DNA of 64,000 nucleotides from Bradyrhizobium sp. CCGUVB1N3 (GTDB lineage: Bacteria; Pseudomonadota; Alphaproteobacteria; Rhizobiales; Xanthobacteraceae): the NCBI RefSeq assembly GCF_024199925.1, contig NZ_JANADR010000001.1, positions 9,303,501-9,367,500 of the forward strand, written 5' to 3'. Position numbers and translations under genes: made by a program. Below, in pieces: positions 8,669-18,687 of this stretch. The notes under the pieces were generated by a model. It ran no database searches and was not told the DNA's origin. It worked only from the letters and a program-made list of their open reading frames with translations. How positions within the stretch are numbered: the stretch's first letter is position 1; the number at the start of each line of letters is the position of its first letter.

Positions 8669-10024
8669 ATGAAGAACGACGAAATCCTCAGCCAGATCAC
8701 CGAGTTCTGCCGCAAGGCGGACATGGCGGAATCGACGTTTGGCCGGCGCGCGGTGAACGATGGGAAGCTGGTGCAGCGCCTGCGCGAGGGGAAGCGCATC
8801 ACCATCGACACGCTCGAGCGGATCCAGGCCTATATGGCCGCATCGATGACCGGAGGCCTGCCGCCGCCGCGAGGGCTTCAGGTGCCGCCGGAGAAGCGCG
8901 ATCCGCGCGGTAATTTCCGCTTCTTCGAAAACCGGCAGAAATACCTGCTGTTCGTCCATACCTGCAGCGAGAAGCGCGTGGTCGCCGAGCGCGTGGCGCT
9001 CGAGCTCGCCAGCATCCATCCGCGCCCACCGGCCCTGCGCATATTCGACGCGGGCATCGGCGACGGCACGGTGCTGGCGCGGGTGCTGCGCGCCACGCAC
9101 CAGCGCTATCCGCACATGCCGTTCTATGTCGCGGGCAAGGAGCTCAGTCTCGAGGACCTGCGCCTGACGCTGGAGAAGGTGCCGGACCGCATTTTCGAGC
9201 ATCCGGCGTCGGTTTTCGTCTTTACCAACATGTTCTACTCGGAGGCGCCCTGGCTGACGCCGGCCTCGCCCGCCGCGGCCGCCGCCACCGTCTGGCACGA
9301 GGTTCCGCTGCGGGGCGCTTCGTCGGGAGAGTTCGAACAGCAGATCGCCGAGCTGAGGCCGTTCCTGGAGCAGAACTGGCGCGCCGCGATCAGCCCGCGC
9401 ACGGCCATGCCGCTTTACGAGCGGCCCGTCGTCCTCGTGCTCTATCGCGAGGATCACAGATTCTTGCTCGATTCGACCATTCCGCGTCCGGGCCAGACCG
9501 AGGCCAATTTCGACCTCGTTATTGCATCCCAGCCATACCGCGCCCTGTCCTCGGTTAATTTTCGGGCAAAGCGGATCATTGCGCCTCTGGCGCGGGCATT
9601 GCGGCCAGGGGGGCGGCTGATCGGAATCCACTCCCATGGTCACGATCCCGGCATGGAAATGATCCAGGCGATCTGGCCTGGAGAAAATCCTTTCGCGGTG
9701 AGCCGACATGAGCTATTGCGCGCAGTTAAGTATGAGCTCGGATCGTTGGGCCGCGACCTAAACTTTAATGCTTATGCTGATAACCGCTCGATCTTCAGGT
9801 ATGATATGGAAGCGCTGCCCAACGAGGTGACCGGGACCATCGGAACCTCGACAGCCTTTGCAGCCTGGAATGCGGCGGTGTATGTCGCTCAGATCGAGGA
9901 CGACCGGTTGACAGAAATGACTCAAAACGGCCGCACTCTGGATGCCGCCAGGGACGTGCTGCGGAAGTACAACGGGCTCTGGTTTTACGACGAATCCTAC
10001 GTCATCTCGCGCCGGCGTGATTGA
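8669..10024 (+). CDS. Class I SAM-dependent methyltransferase-like protein with N-terminal helical (HTH-like) segment
   Basis: 451 aa from ATG 8669. An earlier in-frame start would add 35 residues of low-complexity sequence. Residues 1-60 (FGRRAVNDGKLVQRLREG) resemble a small helix-turn-helix module. Residues about 75-300 look like a Rossmann methyltransferase: FDAGIGDGTVLARVL is motif I, and FDLVIASQPYRAL followed by ALRPGGRLIGIHSHG is the post-motif region. It sits 60 bp upstream of metK, with ahcY after that. The order suggests a methylation enzyme tied to SAM synthesis and SAH removal. The substrate (small molecule, protein or nucleic acid) cannot be told. Confidence 0.65.
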   Translation: MKNDEILSQITEFCRKADMAESTFGRRAVNDGKLVQRLREGKRITIDTLERIQAYMAASMTGGLPPPRGLQVPPEKRDPRGNFRFFENRQKYLLFVHTCSEKRVVAERVALELASIHPRPPALRIFDAGIGDGTVLARVLRATHQRYPHMPFYVAGKELSLEDLRLTLEKVPDRIFEHPASVFVFTNMFYSEAPWLTPASPAAAAATVWHEVPLRGASSGEFEQQIAELRPFLEQNWRAAISPRTAMPLYERPVVLVLYREDHRFLLDSTIPRPGQTEANFDLVIASQPYRALSSVNFRAKRIIAPLARALRPGGRLIGIHSHGHDPGMEMIQAIWPGENPFAVSRHELLRAVKYELGSLGRDLNFNAYADNRSIFRYDMEALPNEVTGTIGTSTAFAAWNAAVYVAQIEDDRLTEMTQNGRTLDAARDVLRKYNGLWFYDESYVISRRRD

Positions 10025-10084
10025 CATCATCCAAAAGTAAACATCGCAAACGACTGCCCAACGGGGCGGGACAAGGGGTTACTG

Positions 10085-11281
<1,197 letters not shown>

Positions 11282-11289
11282 TCGATTCC

Positions 11290-11379
11290 GTCATTCCGGG
11301 ACGTCGCGATAGCGGCGAACCCGGAATCTCGAACCTCTGGATTCCGGGTTCGCTCGTTTTACGAGCGCCCCGGAATGAC
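11290..11379. repeat. Nested palindromic repeat between metK and ahcY
   Basis: The outer arms are GTCATTCCGGG and CCCGGAATGAC. Inside is a second pair, GCGAACCCGGAATC and GATTCCGGGTTCGC. It would form a long hairpin ending 25 bp before the ahcY ATG. It resembles a dispersed Bradyrhizobium repeat rather than an SAH riboswitch. Confidence 0.65.
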
Positions 11380-11404
11380 TTTTTCAAACAACAGGACGCT
11401 CGAC

Positions 11405-12826
11405 ATGAACGCGAAGCCCGGCTTCACCGATTACATCGTCAAGGACATTTCGCTGGCCGATTTCGGCCGCAAGGAGCTCTCGCTCGCCGAGACCGAGATG
11501 CCCGGCCTGATGGCCACCCGTGAAGAGTTCGGCCCGAAGCAGCCGCTGAAGGGCGCGCGCATCGCCGGCTCGTTGCACATGACGATCCAGACTGGGGTCC
11601 TGATCGAGACGCTCGTCGCGCTCGGTGCCGACATCCGCTGGGTCTCCTGCAACATCTATTCGACGCAGGATCACGCCGCGGCCGCGATCGCCGCGGCCGG
11701 CATTCCCGTCTTCGCCGTGAAGGGCGAGACGCTGACCGAGTATTGGGACTACACCGCCAAGCTGTTCGACTGGCATGGCGGCGGCACGCCGAACATGATC
11801 CTCGATGACGGCGGCGACGCGACCATGCTGGTGCATGCCGGCGTCCGCGCCGAGAACGGCGACACCGCCTTCCTCGACAAGCCTGGCTCGGAAGAAGAAG
11901 AGATCTTCTACGCGCTGATCAAGCGCCTGCTGAAGGAGAAGCCCAAGGGTTACTTCGGCGAGATCGCCAAGAACATCAAGGGCGTCTCGGAAGAGACCAC
12001 GACGGGCGTGCATCGCCTCTACGAGATGGCCAACAAGGGCACGCTGCTGTTCCCGGCGATCAACGTCAACGACAGCGTCACCAAGTCGAAGTTCGACAAC
12101 CTTTATGGCTGCCGTGAATCGCTCGTCGACGGCATCCGCCGCGGCACCGACGTGATGATGTCGGGCAAGATCGCGATGGTCGCCGGATTCGGCGACGTCG
12201 GCAAGGGCTCGGCGGCTTCGCTCCGTCAGGCCGGCTGCCGCGTCATGGTCTCCGAGGTCGATCCGATCTGCGCGCTGCAGGCTTCGATGGAAGGCTATGA
12301 GGTCGTGACCATGGAAGAGGCCGCGCCGCGCGCCGACATCTTCGTCACCGCGACCGGCAACAAGGACATCATCACCATCGAGCACATGCGTGCGATGAAG
12401 GATCGCGCCATCGTCTGCAACATCGGTCACTTCGACAACGAGATCCAGATCGCCTCGCTTCGCAATCTGAAGTGGACCAACATCAAGCCGCAGGTCGACG
12501 AGATCGAATTCCCCGACAAGCATCGCATCATCATGCTGTCGGAGGGCCGCCTCGTGAACCTCGGTAACGCGATGGGCCATCCGTCCTTCGTGATGTCGGC
12601 GTCCTTCACCAACCAGACGCTGGCGCAGATCGAACTCTGGGCCAACAACAAGGACGGCAAGTACGAGAAGAAGGTCTACGTGCTGCCGAAGTCGCTGGAC
12701 GAGAAGGTCGCGCGCCTGCACCTCGCCAAGCTCGGCGTCAAGCTCACCGAGCTGCGCAAGGACCAGGCCGACTATATCGGCGTCAAGCAGGAAGGTCCGT
12801 ACAAGTCGGATCACTATCGCTACTGA
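11405..12826 (+). CDS. ahcY: Adenosylhomocysteinase
   Basis: Hydrolyses S-adenosylhomocysteine to adenosine and homocysteine, relieving product inhibition of methyltransferases. 473 aa from ATG 11405; an in-frame ATG 30 bp upstream lies inside the repeat and is less likely. It shows the NAD-binding motif [10 protein letters not shown] near residue 262, substrate-site segments [14 protein letters not shown] and [11 protein letters not shown], and the family C terminus ending YKSDHYRY. A strong terminator follows directly. Confidence 0.97.
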   Translation: MNAKPGFTDYIVKDISLADFGRKELSLAETEMPGLMATREEFGPKQPLKGARIAGSLHMTIQTGVLIETLVALGADIRWVSCNIYSTQDHAAAAIAAAGIPVFAVKGETLTEYWDYTAKLFDWHGGGTPNMILDDGGDATMLVHAGVRAENGDTAFLDKPGSEEEEIFYALIKRLLKEKPKGYFGEIAKNIKGVSEETTTGVHRLYEMANKGTLLFPAINVNDSVTKSKFDNLYGCRESLVDGIRRGTDVMMSGKIAMVAGFGDVGKGSAASLRQAGCRVMVSEVDPICALQASMEGYEVVTMEEAAPRADIFVTATGNKDIITIEHMRAMKDRAIVCNIGHFDNEIQIASLRNLKWTNIKPQVDEIEFPDKHRIIMLSEGRLVNLGNAMGHPSFVMSASFTNQTLAQIELWANNKDGKYEKKVYVLPKSLDEKVARLHLAKLGVKLTELRKDQADYIGVKQEGPYKSDHYRY

Positions 12827-12852
12827 GGCCCGATCGCCTCGCAACATGCAGA

Positions 12853-12880
12853 AGCCCCGGAGCAATCCGGGGCTTTTTGT
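12853..12880 (+). terminator. Rho-independent terminator after ahcY
   Basis: The 8-bp stem AGCCCCGG / CCGGGGCT with loop AGCAAT is followed by TTTTTGTTTT. It starts 27 bp after the ahcY stop. Confidence 0.88.
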
Positions 12881-12987
12881 TTTGCAGGCCGGAAACTACG
12901 GGGTTCTCCTCCCGGTTGCATCGCAGGCCGATTAGCGATTGACGCACGGCAGTGATGGTCGGACAATCCTGGGCGGCGGAGGAAACC

Positions 12988-14448
12988 ATGCAACAAGAAC
13001 ATTTCGACGTCCTCATCGTCGGCGCCGGCCTGTCCGGCATCGGCGCGGGCTACCATCTGCAAACGAAATGCCCGGGCAAGAGCTACGTCATCCTCGAAGG
13101 GCGCGACTGCATCGGCGGCACCTGGGATCTGTTCCGCTATCCCGGCATCCGATCCGACAGCGACATGTTTACGCTGGGTTATTCCTTCAAGCCGTGGACC
13201 GATCCGAAGGCGATCGCCGACGGGCCGCAAATTCTCGACTACGTGCGCGAGACGGCATCCGAGAACGGCGTCGACAAGAAAATCCGCTTTGGCCATCGCG
13301 TCAGGCGCGCGTCGTGGTCGACGCCCGATGCGCGCTGGACCGTCGAAGCCGAGCGTCTGACGGGCGAAGGCGCATCCGAGATCGTACGCTTCACCTGCAA
13401 TTTCCTGTTCATGTGCTCCGGCTATTACAAATACGAAGAAGGCTACACGCCGGAATTCAAGGGCATCGCGGATTTTCAGGGCCGCATCGTGCATCCGCAG
13501 AAGTGGACCGAGGACATCGACTACGCCGATAAGCGCGTGGTGGTGATCGGATCGGGCGCCACTGCCGTGACACTAGTGCCGGAGCTTGCGAAGAAGGCCT
13601 CAGAGGTCGTCATGCTGCAGCGCTCGCCGACCTACGTCGTGTCGCGTCCGGCGCAGGATCCGCTCGCCAACAAGCTGCGCCGCAACCTGCCGGCCACGCT
13701 CGCCTATCATTTGATTCGCTGGCGCAACGTGATGTGGGGCATGTTCTTCTTCCAGCTCAGCCGGCGCCGGCCCGCCAAGGTGAAGGATCTGATCCTGAAG
13801 GGCGTGCAGATGGCGCTTGGACCGGACTACGACGTCGCGACGCATTTCACGCCGCGCTACAATCCCTGGGATCAGCGGCTGTGTCTGGTGCCCGACGGCG
13901 ACCTCTTCGCGGCAATCCGCGAAAAGCGCGCGTCCGTCGTCACCAACGAGATCGACACCTTCACGAAAGACGGAATTCGCCTCAAGGACGGCAGCGAGCT
14001 CGCTGCCGACATCATCGTCACCGCGACAGGGCTCGTGCTTCAGGTCGTCGGCGGGCTCGAGATCAGCGTCGACGGCCGCGTGGTCGATTTCGCCAAGACG
14101 CTGACCTACAAGGGCATGATGTACGCTGACGTGCCGAACCTCGCCTCGGCCTTCGGCTACACCAACGCGTCGTGGACGCTGAAATGCGATCTCACCTGCG
14201 AATATGTCTGCCGGCTCATCAACTACATGGACCGGCATAACTTCCGGCAATGCGTGCCGCACAATGATGATCCGGCGGTCAGTCTCCAACCCTCGCTCGA
14301 TTTCACCTCGGGCTACGTGCAGCGCTCGGTTGCGAAGATGCCCAAGCAAGGTTCGAAACGGCCGTGGCGGCTTTACCAGAATTACGCCCTCGATATCGTC
14401 TCCCTGCGCTACGGCAGGATCGACGACGGCGTGATGCAGTATTCCTGA
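12988..14448 (+). CDS. Flavin-containing monooxygenase, Baeyer-Villiger type
   Basis: 486 aa from ATG 12988, preceded by GGAGG; an in-frame ATG at 12952 lacks a ribosome-binding site. An N-terminal FAD Rossmann motif (VGAGLSGIGAGYHL) is followed near residue 165 by FQGRIVHPQKW. That segment fits the FxGxxxHxxxW fingerprint of type I Baeyer-Villiger monooxygenases (W rather than the Y/F of ordinary FMOs). The NADPH Rossmann motif VIGSGATAVTL follows. The enzyme would insert oxygen into a ketone or oxidise a heteroatom using NADPH and O2. The native substrate is unknown. Confidence 0.85.
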   Translation: MQQEHFDVLIVGAGLSGIGAGYHLQTKCPGKSYVILEGRDCIGGTWDLFRYPGIRSDSDMFTLGYSFKPWTDPKAIADGPQILDYVRETASENGVDKKIRFGHRVRRASWSTPDARWTVEAERLTGEGASEIVRFTCNFLFMCSGYYKYEEGYTPEFKGIADFQGRIVHPQKWTEDIDYADKRVVVIGSGATAVTLVPELAKKASEVVMLQRSPTYVVSRPAQDPLANKLRRNLPATLAYHLIRWRNVMWGMFFFQLSRRRPAKVKDLILKGVQMALGPDYDVATHFTPRYNPWDQRLCLVPDGDLFAAIREKRASVVTNEIDTFTKDGIRLKDGSELAADIIVTATGLVLQVVGGLEISVDGRVVDFAKTLTYKGMMYADVPNLASAFGYTNASWTLKCDLTCEYVCRLINYMDRHNFRQCVPHNDDPAVSLQPSLDFTSGYVQRSVAKMPKQGSKRPWRLYQNYALDIVSLRYGRIDDGVMQYS

Positions 14449-14469
14449 TCGCCGCCGCCGTCCTTGCGC

Positions 14470-14973
14470 CTATTGCTTGCGTGGAGCCAGTGCCAGGCCG
14501 AGGTCGATGGCCAGCGCCAGCATCACGGCGCCTCCGCCGCGACCGAACAGCACCAGATAGTCACCGCCGGTCTGCGCATACAGCCAGGAGAAGCCATAGG
14601 CCGCAGCCGCCTCGAACAGGGCAATGCTGGTGGTTGCGTGGCTCCATGCGGCACGCTGCTGCTCGGCGCTGTGCGGAATGGGCTCATGGATGCGCCCGAG
14701 CACAAGCGGCACGATTCCGGGCGTGAAGGCGCCGACAACCACGCTCGACACGATCAGGGAGACCGGTGCGGTGCTGACAGTCGGAAGCAGGACCGCGGCG
14801 GCCTCGATCAGGAAAGCCGCGCGCAAGGAGGGTCCAAATCCGCTCCGGTCGCCGAGATGGCCGGTGACGAGCGGACCCACGATCGCGCCGAGACCATAGA
14901 GCACCCAGTAGCGCGATCCCGCCGCGATGCCTTGGCCCAGCCCGCGCGCCACGAAATCGATGATGAAGACCAT
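14470..14973 (-). pseudogene. C-terminal half of a YbfB/YjiJ-type MFS transporter (remnant)
   Basis: The 167 residues contain about six membrane spans and the MFS-like loop GHLGDRSGFGPSLRAAF. Full YbfB/YjiJ-type transporters are near 390 aa with about 12 spans, so the N-terminal half is missing. The reading frame is continuous with the tautomerase gene just upstream and separated only by its TGA stop (14986-14988) and four codons. This suggests a deletion joined the tautomerase end to the transporter middle. It is probably non-functional, although a half-transporter cannot be excluded. Confidence 0.6.
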
Positions 14974-14985
14974 GTGCGGTACGGA

Positions 14986-15222
14986 TCAGCCTGGTTGCGT
15001 CGCGCGGCGGCGCCGGAATTCGAGGACAGGCATGCCGCCCCAACCCCAATTGTCGGTGTCGACCTCTTCGATCACGACGAAGGTCGAATCCAGCGGCTTG
15101 CCGAGGACATCGAGCAGCAACTGGCTCGAGCCCTTGATCAGCGCAGCTTTGTCCTCAGCGGTGAGCGACGCCGTGCCCGGCGTCGCTCCCTCGCGAGTTA
15201 CTTGAATGGTGACGATGGGCAC
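14986..15222 (-). CDS. 4-oxalocrotonate tautomerase family protein
   Basis: 78 aa. The start chosen is GTG at 15222, 8 nt after GAGGAG, which gives Met-Pro-Ile-Val. The mature N-terminal Pro is the catalytic base of this superfamily, so an upstream ATG that buries the Pro is unlikely. Family features are TAEDKAALIKGSSQLLLDVLGKP and VVIEEVDTDNWGWGG. It would interconvert enol and keto acids. It begins 19 bp after the SDR gene on the same strand. Confidence 0.82.
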   Translation of the reverse strand: MPIVTIQVTREGATPGTASLTAEDKAALIKGSSQLLLDVLGKPLDSTFVVIEEVDTDNWGWGGMPVLEFRRRRATQPG

Positions 15223-15241
15223 GGTGAATTCTCCTCTCGGC

Positions 15242-15953
15242 TCAATGGCCGGCGCTCTGGCCGCCGTCGACATGCAAGATCTCGCCGGTCACGAAGCCGG
15301 CCTGCTCGAGATAGAGCACGGCGTCGACGATGTCGGACGTCTCGCCCATGTGGCCGACGGGATGCATCCCGTTAAGCTGGGCATGCGTCTCGACCGGATG
15401 CATCGGCGTCTTGACGATGCCGGGCGAGACCGCGTTCACGCGAATGCCACGCTTGGCATATTCGATCGCCAGCGACTTCGTCGCGGCGGCGAGCCCGCCC
15501 TTGCTGAGCGATGCCAGCACTGATGGCACCTTCGAATTGGCTTGATCGACGAGGGTGGTCGTGATCTGGACGACGTGGCCCGAGCCCTGCTTTTCCATCT
15601 CGGCAATAGCCAGCTGCGTGATGCGGAAGAAGCCGGCGACGTTGATGCCCATCACCGCCGCATAGTCCTCGGCCGTGTATTGCGTGAACGGCTTCGCGAC
15701 GAAGATGCCGGCATTGTTGACCAGCGTGTCGACACGGCCGAACCGGGCCACGGCCTGAGACACCACGCGCTCGGCGGTGTTCCAGTCGGCAATGTCGCCG
15801 GGAACGGCGAGGACTTCGTCATCGCTCGACGGCTTGATGCTGCGGGCCGTTGCGACGACCCGATAATTGCGGTCGCGGTAGGCTTGGACGAGGGCGGCGC
15901 CGATGCCCTGCGATGCACCGGTGATGATAGCGACTTTCTGCTCGATACCCATG
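15242..15953 (-). CDS. Short-chain dehydrogenase/reductase family protein lacking the catalytic Tyr
   Basis: 236 aa from ATG at 15952-15953. It has the cofactor motif TGASQGIG, LVNNAGIF and the C-terminal FVTGEILHVDGGQSAGH, so the fold is a classical SDR. In the active-site YxxxK the Tyr position is Ala (VLASLSKGG; Lys retained). Normal hydride transfer is therefore doubtful, although I recall a subgroup with this change. It is first in a minus-strand unit with the tautomerase and faces a LysR regulator across 217 bp. Confidence 0.8.
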
Positions 15954-16169
15954 ATGGGCTCCTGGTGTTGAACGGATGCCGGTCGCCTGCGGAGCGGGAC
16001 TGGCTTGCACGCTGAGGTACGCCGCGGCGGCTTGGTTGCGAATACGCGCTGTCCGGCAGACACTCTTTCGCGGCGCGGTCGAATGGCGGATCGGCCCTTG
16101 CGGCGGTTGTCGTGCCGCGCGTGAGCGCCTAGCTTGCGGTTCGGACTTTGCTGGGGCGACGGAAGGCGC

Positions 16170-17093
16170 ATGGATCGTCTCGACGCGATGAAGGTGTTCG
16201 TCCTTGCGGTGGACGAAGGCAGCCTTGCTGCTGCTGGCCGCAAGCTCGGCCGCTCGCCGGCCGCAGTGAGCCGTGCCATCGCCTTTTTGGAGGAGCGGGT
16301 CGGCACCGAGCTCCTGCACCGCACGACGCGGTCGATCAAGCTCAGCGAGGAGGGCGAGCGTTACGTGGCGATCTGTCGCCGCGTACTGACCGAGCTGGAG
16401 GAGGCCGACGATATCGCGGCGGGCCCGCGTGCCGCGCCGCGCGGCACGCTTGCAATCACTGCGCCGGTGGTCTCCGGCGAGATGGTGCTGCGGCCGATCC
16501 TCGACACTTTCCTGGATGCCTACCCGACGGTGTCGGCAAAACTGTTGCTGTTCGACCGGGCGGTCAATTTGATAGAGGAGGGCATCGACGTGGCGCTCCG
16601 CATCGGTCCTCTCTCGGACTCCGCGATGGTGGCGATGAAGCTCGGCGACGTCCGCCGTGTCGTGGTGGCTGCTCCGCGATATCTCAACCAGCATCCACGC
16701 ATCGTGGAGCCCGGCGATCTCGCCAAGCATCAGATCGTCGCCATGGCCCACCTGCCGAATTCCTGGACGTTTGCGCCGGAGCCCGGCTCCATGGTGCCGC
16801 GAACAGTTCAGTTCGCGCCGCGGCTCGTGATCAACAGCACCTATGCCGCGGTCGCTTCCGCCGTCGCCGGGCGTGGCGTCGCGCGGATGTATTCCTATCA
16901 AGTCGCCGAGCAGGTACGGCGCGGCGAGCTCGACGTGGTGCTTGCCGGCGACGAGGATCCCGAAATGCCCGTGCACCTGATTTCGCCGCAGGGCCGGCTG
17001 TCGGTGCCGAAAGTGCGAGCCTTCACGGATTTTGCCGTGCCGCGGTTGAAGAAGCAGTTCGCGGTCCTCAAGAAGGCTATCGACACTCGCTGA
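16170..17093 (+). CDS. LysR-family transcriptional regulator
   Basis: 307 aa. The N-terminal winged HTH (MDRLDAMKVFVLAVDEGSLA...SPAAVSRAIAFLEE) is followed by a substrate-binding domain (PRGTLAITAPVVSGEMVLRPIL). It is transcribed away from the SDR/tautomerase unit, the usual arrangement for an LTTR controlling its divergent neighbour. The effector is unknown. Upstream in-frame codons lack homology, so ATG 16170 is preferred. Confidence 0.9.
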   Translation: MDRLDAMKVFVLAVDEGSLAAAGRKLGRSPAAVSRAIAFLEERVGTELLHRTTRSIKLSEEGERYVAICRRVLTELEEADDIAAGPRAAPRGTLAITAPVVSGEMVLRPILDTFLDAYPTVSAKLLLFDRAVNLIEEGIDVALRIGPLSDSAMVAMKLGDVRRVVVAAPRYLNQHPRIVEPGDLAKHQIVAMAHLPNSWTFAPEPGSMVPRTVQFAPRLVINSTYAAVASAVAGRGVARMYSYQVAEQVRRGELDVVLAGDEDPEMPVHLISPQGRLSVPKVRAFTDFAVPRLKKQFAVLKKAIDTR

Positions 17094-17229
17094 ATTGTGA
17101 CTCGTTCGCCGCGCGAAAGAGTGCTTATCGCAGACCGGCCATTCGCCGCCGTCTCGCTTGCGCCTACATCCGTCGCGATACAGCGGCCGCTCTGTCGCAT
17201 TGCGCGCCTTCCAAATGCAGGAGATGAAG

Positions 17230-18273
17230 ATGTCAAAAGAGATAAACAGAGATCGTCGTCGTTTCCTGGCCACCGCCGCGATTGGCGTCGCCGCACCATT
17301 CGTTTTCGGCGGCGTCGCGGCCGCGCAGTCCGCGAGCCCCTCGACCTTGCCCGCGATCAAGCCGGGTACGAACACGTCCTTCGCCGCGATCAAGCAGATC
17401 GATGCCGGCGTCCTCAACGTCGGTTACGCCGAGGCCGGTCCGGCCGATGGTTCCGTGGTGATCCTGCTGCACGGCTGGCCCTATGACATCCACAGTTTCG
17501 TCGATGTCGCGCCTGCGTTGGCGAAGTCGGGTTATCGTGTCATCGTTCCGCATCTGCGCGGCTATGGCACGACACGCTTCCTCTCCGGCGAGACGATGCG
17601 CAACGGCGAGCCCGCAGCGCTCGCTGCCGACATCGTCGCGCTGATGGATGCGCTTGGCATCAAGCAGGCGACGCTCGCCGGCTATGATTGGGGCGCACGG
17701 ACCGCCAACATCATTGCGGCGCTCTGGCCGGAGCGCGTCAAGGCGATGGTGTCGGTGAGCGGCTACCTGATTTCGAGTCAGGCAGCAGGCAAGATGCCGC
17801 TGCCGCCGGTTGCCGAGCTGCAATGGTGGTATCAGTTCTATTTCGCCACCGAGCGCGGCCGCGAAGGCTATGCCAAGAACCGGCATGACTTCGCCAAGCT
17901 GATCTGGAAGCTCGCCTCGCCCCAGTGGCATTTCAACGATGTCACCTACGACCGCAGCGCGGCCTCGCTCGACAATCCCGATCATGTCGACATCGCGATC
18001 CATAATTATCGCTGGCGGCTCGGGCTGGCCGAGGGCGAAGCAAAGTATGCCGAGCTCGAGCAGCGGCTGGCGGGCCTGCCGGTGATCACCGTGCCTACAA
18101 TCACCATGGAGGGCGATGCCAATGGGGCACCGCACCCGGAGCCCTCGGCCTACGCGAAGATGTTTTCCGGCAGATACGAGCACCGGACGATCACCGGCGG
18201 CATCGGACACAATCTGCCGCAGGAAGCCCCGCAGGCCTTTGCCCAGGCCGTCCTCGATATCACCGCGAGCTGA
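17230..18273 (+). CDS. Tat-exported alpha/beta hydrolase, epoxide hydrolase/haloalkane dehalogenase-like
   Basis: 347 aa from ATG 17230, with GGAG 6 nt upstream. The N terminus has a twin-arginine motif (DRRRFLATAA) and a hydrophobic stretch ending near AAAQS, indicating folded export to the periplasm. The catalytic core shows the oxyanion motif HGWP, nucleophile Asp in GYDWGA, and a late His in GIGHNLPQEAP. This pattern fits epoxide hydrolases. An exported enzyme of this class near a BVMO and SDR suggests handling of xenobiotic or terpenoid oxidation products. That link is inference only. Confidence 0.82.
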   Translation: MSKEINRDRRRFLATAAIGVAAPFVFGGVAAAQSASPSTLPAIKPGTNTSFAAIKQIDAGVLNVGYAEAGPADGSVVILLHGWPYDIHSFVDVAPALAKSGYRVIVPHLRGYGTTRFLSGETMRNGEPAALAADIVALMDALGIKQATLAGYDWGARTANIIAALWPERVKAMVSVSGYLISSQAAGKMPLPPVAELQWWYQFYFATERGREGYAKNRHDFAKLIWKLASPQWHFNDVTYDRSAASLDNPDHVDIAIHNYRWRLGLAEGEAKYAELEQRLAGLPVITVPTITMEGDANGAPHPEPSAYAKMFSGRYEHRTITGGIGHNLPQEAPQAFAQAVLDITAS

Positions 18274-18345
18274 CGGCGCCGGCCGCGCCATGCGTTGTTT
18301 TGCGTATTCGAGGCCGGAGATGAATCGGCCATGCTGCCCAAACGG

Positions 18346-18360
18346 TTAACGCCGGATTAA
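18346..18360 (+). promoter_or_regulatory. CtrA-like binding site (TTAA-N7-TTAA)
   Basis: TTAACGCCGGATTAA matches the alphaproteobacterial CtrA consensus TTAA-N7-TTAA exactly, inside the larger palindrome GGTTAACGCCGGATTAACCGG. It lies 55 bp upstream of the ATG of the 51-aa gene. CtrA controls cell-cycle genes in this class. Binding is inferred from sequence alone. Confidence 0.5.
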
Positions 18361-18414
18361 CCGGCGAGTCCTAGGCTGTCTCGGCCGGGGTGCTCGTGAA
18401 TCGAGGGACGCCCA

Positions 18415-18570
18415 ATGGAAGCCCAGAAGATCGCGGTCGACGCCGTCGTCGCGCTGACTGATTGTGACCGCGACGCCGTCACCACCTTCATCCGCCGGCT
18501 CTATCTCGAAGGCGTCAGGGACCCCAAGCGTCTGACCTTCAAGGGGCTGCAGGCGCTCGCGCGGGCCTGA
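18415..18570 (+). CDS. Small conserved-looking hypothetical protein (51 aa)
   Basis: 51 residues (begins MEAQKIAVDAVVALTDCDRD), with GAGGG 9 nt upstream of the ATG. It has no signal or membrane segment, is mostly helical in appearance, and has an Arg/Lys-rich C-terminal half. Codon use matches the neighbours. It has a CtrA-like site upstream and its own transcription unit between the hydrolase and the LpxO-like gene. Function unknown. Confidence 0.6.
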   Translation: MEAQKIAVDAVVALTDCDRDAVTTFIRRLYLEGVRDPKRLTFKGLQALARA

Positions 18571-18687
18571 TCGCATCCCCAGCTGTCTCAACTGTGTCGA
18601 GAACGACGGAACCCGTCTGCGGCGCCTTGCCGCTAGCGGCGGGCCGGGCTACACGAGACGCAGCTGGGTCGCTTGGGGATCGGGGAA

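Noticed and set aside
10025..10084. SAM riboswitch ahead of metK
   Set aside because: Only 60 bp are available and no SAM-I, SAM-II or SAM/SAH core could be matched.
11282..11404. SAH riboswitch ahead of ahcY
   Set aside because: The structure is a simple nested palindrome matching a dispersed repeat, not the SAH aptamer pattern.
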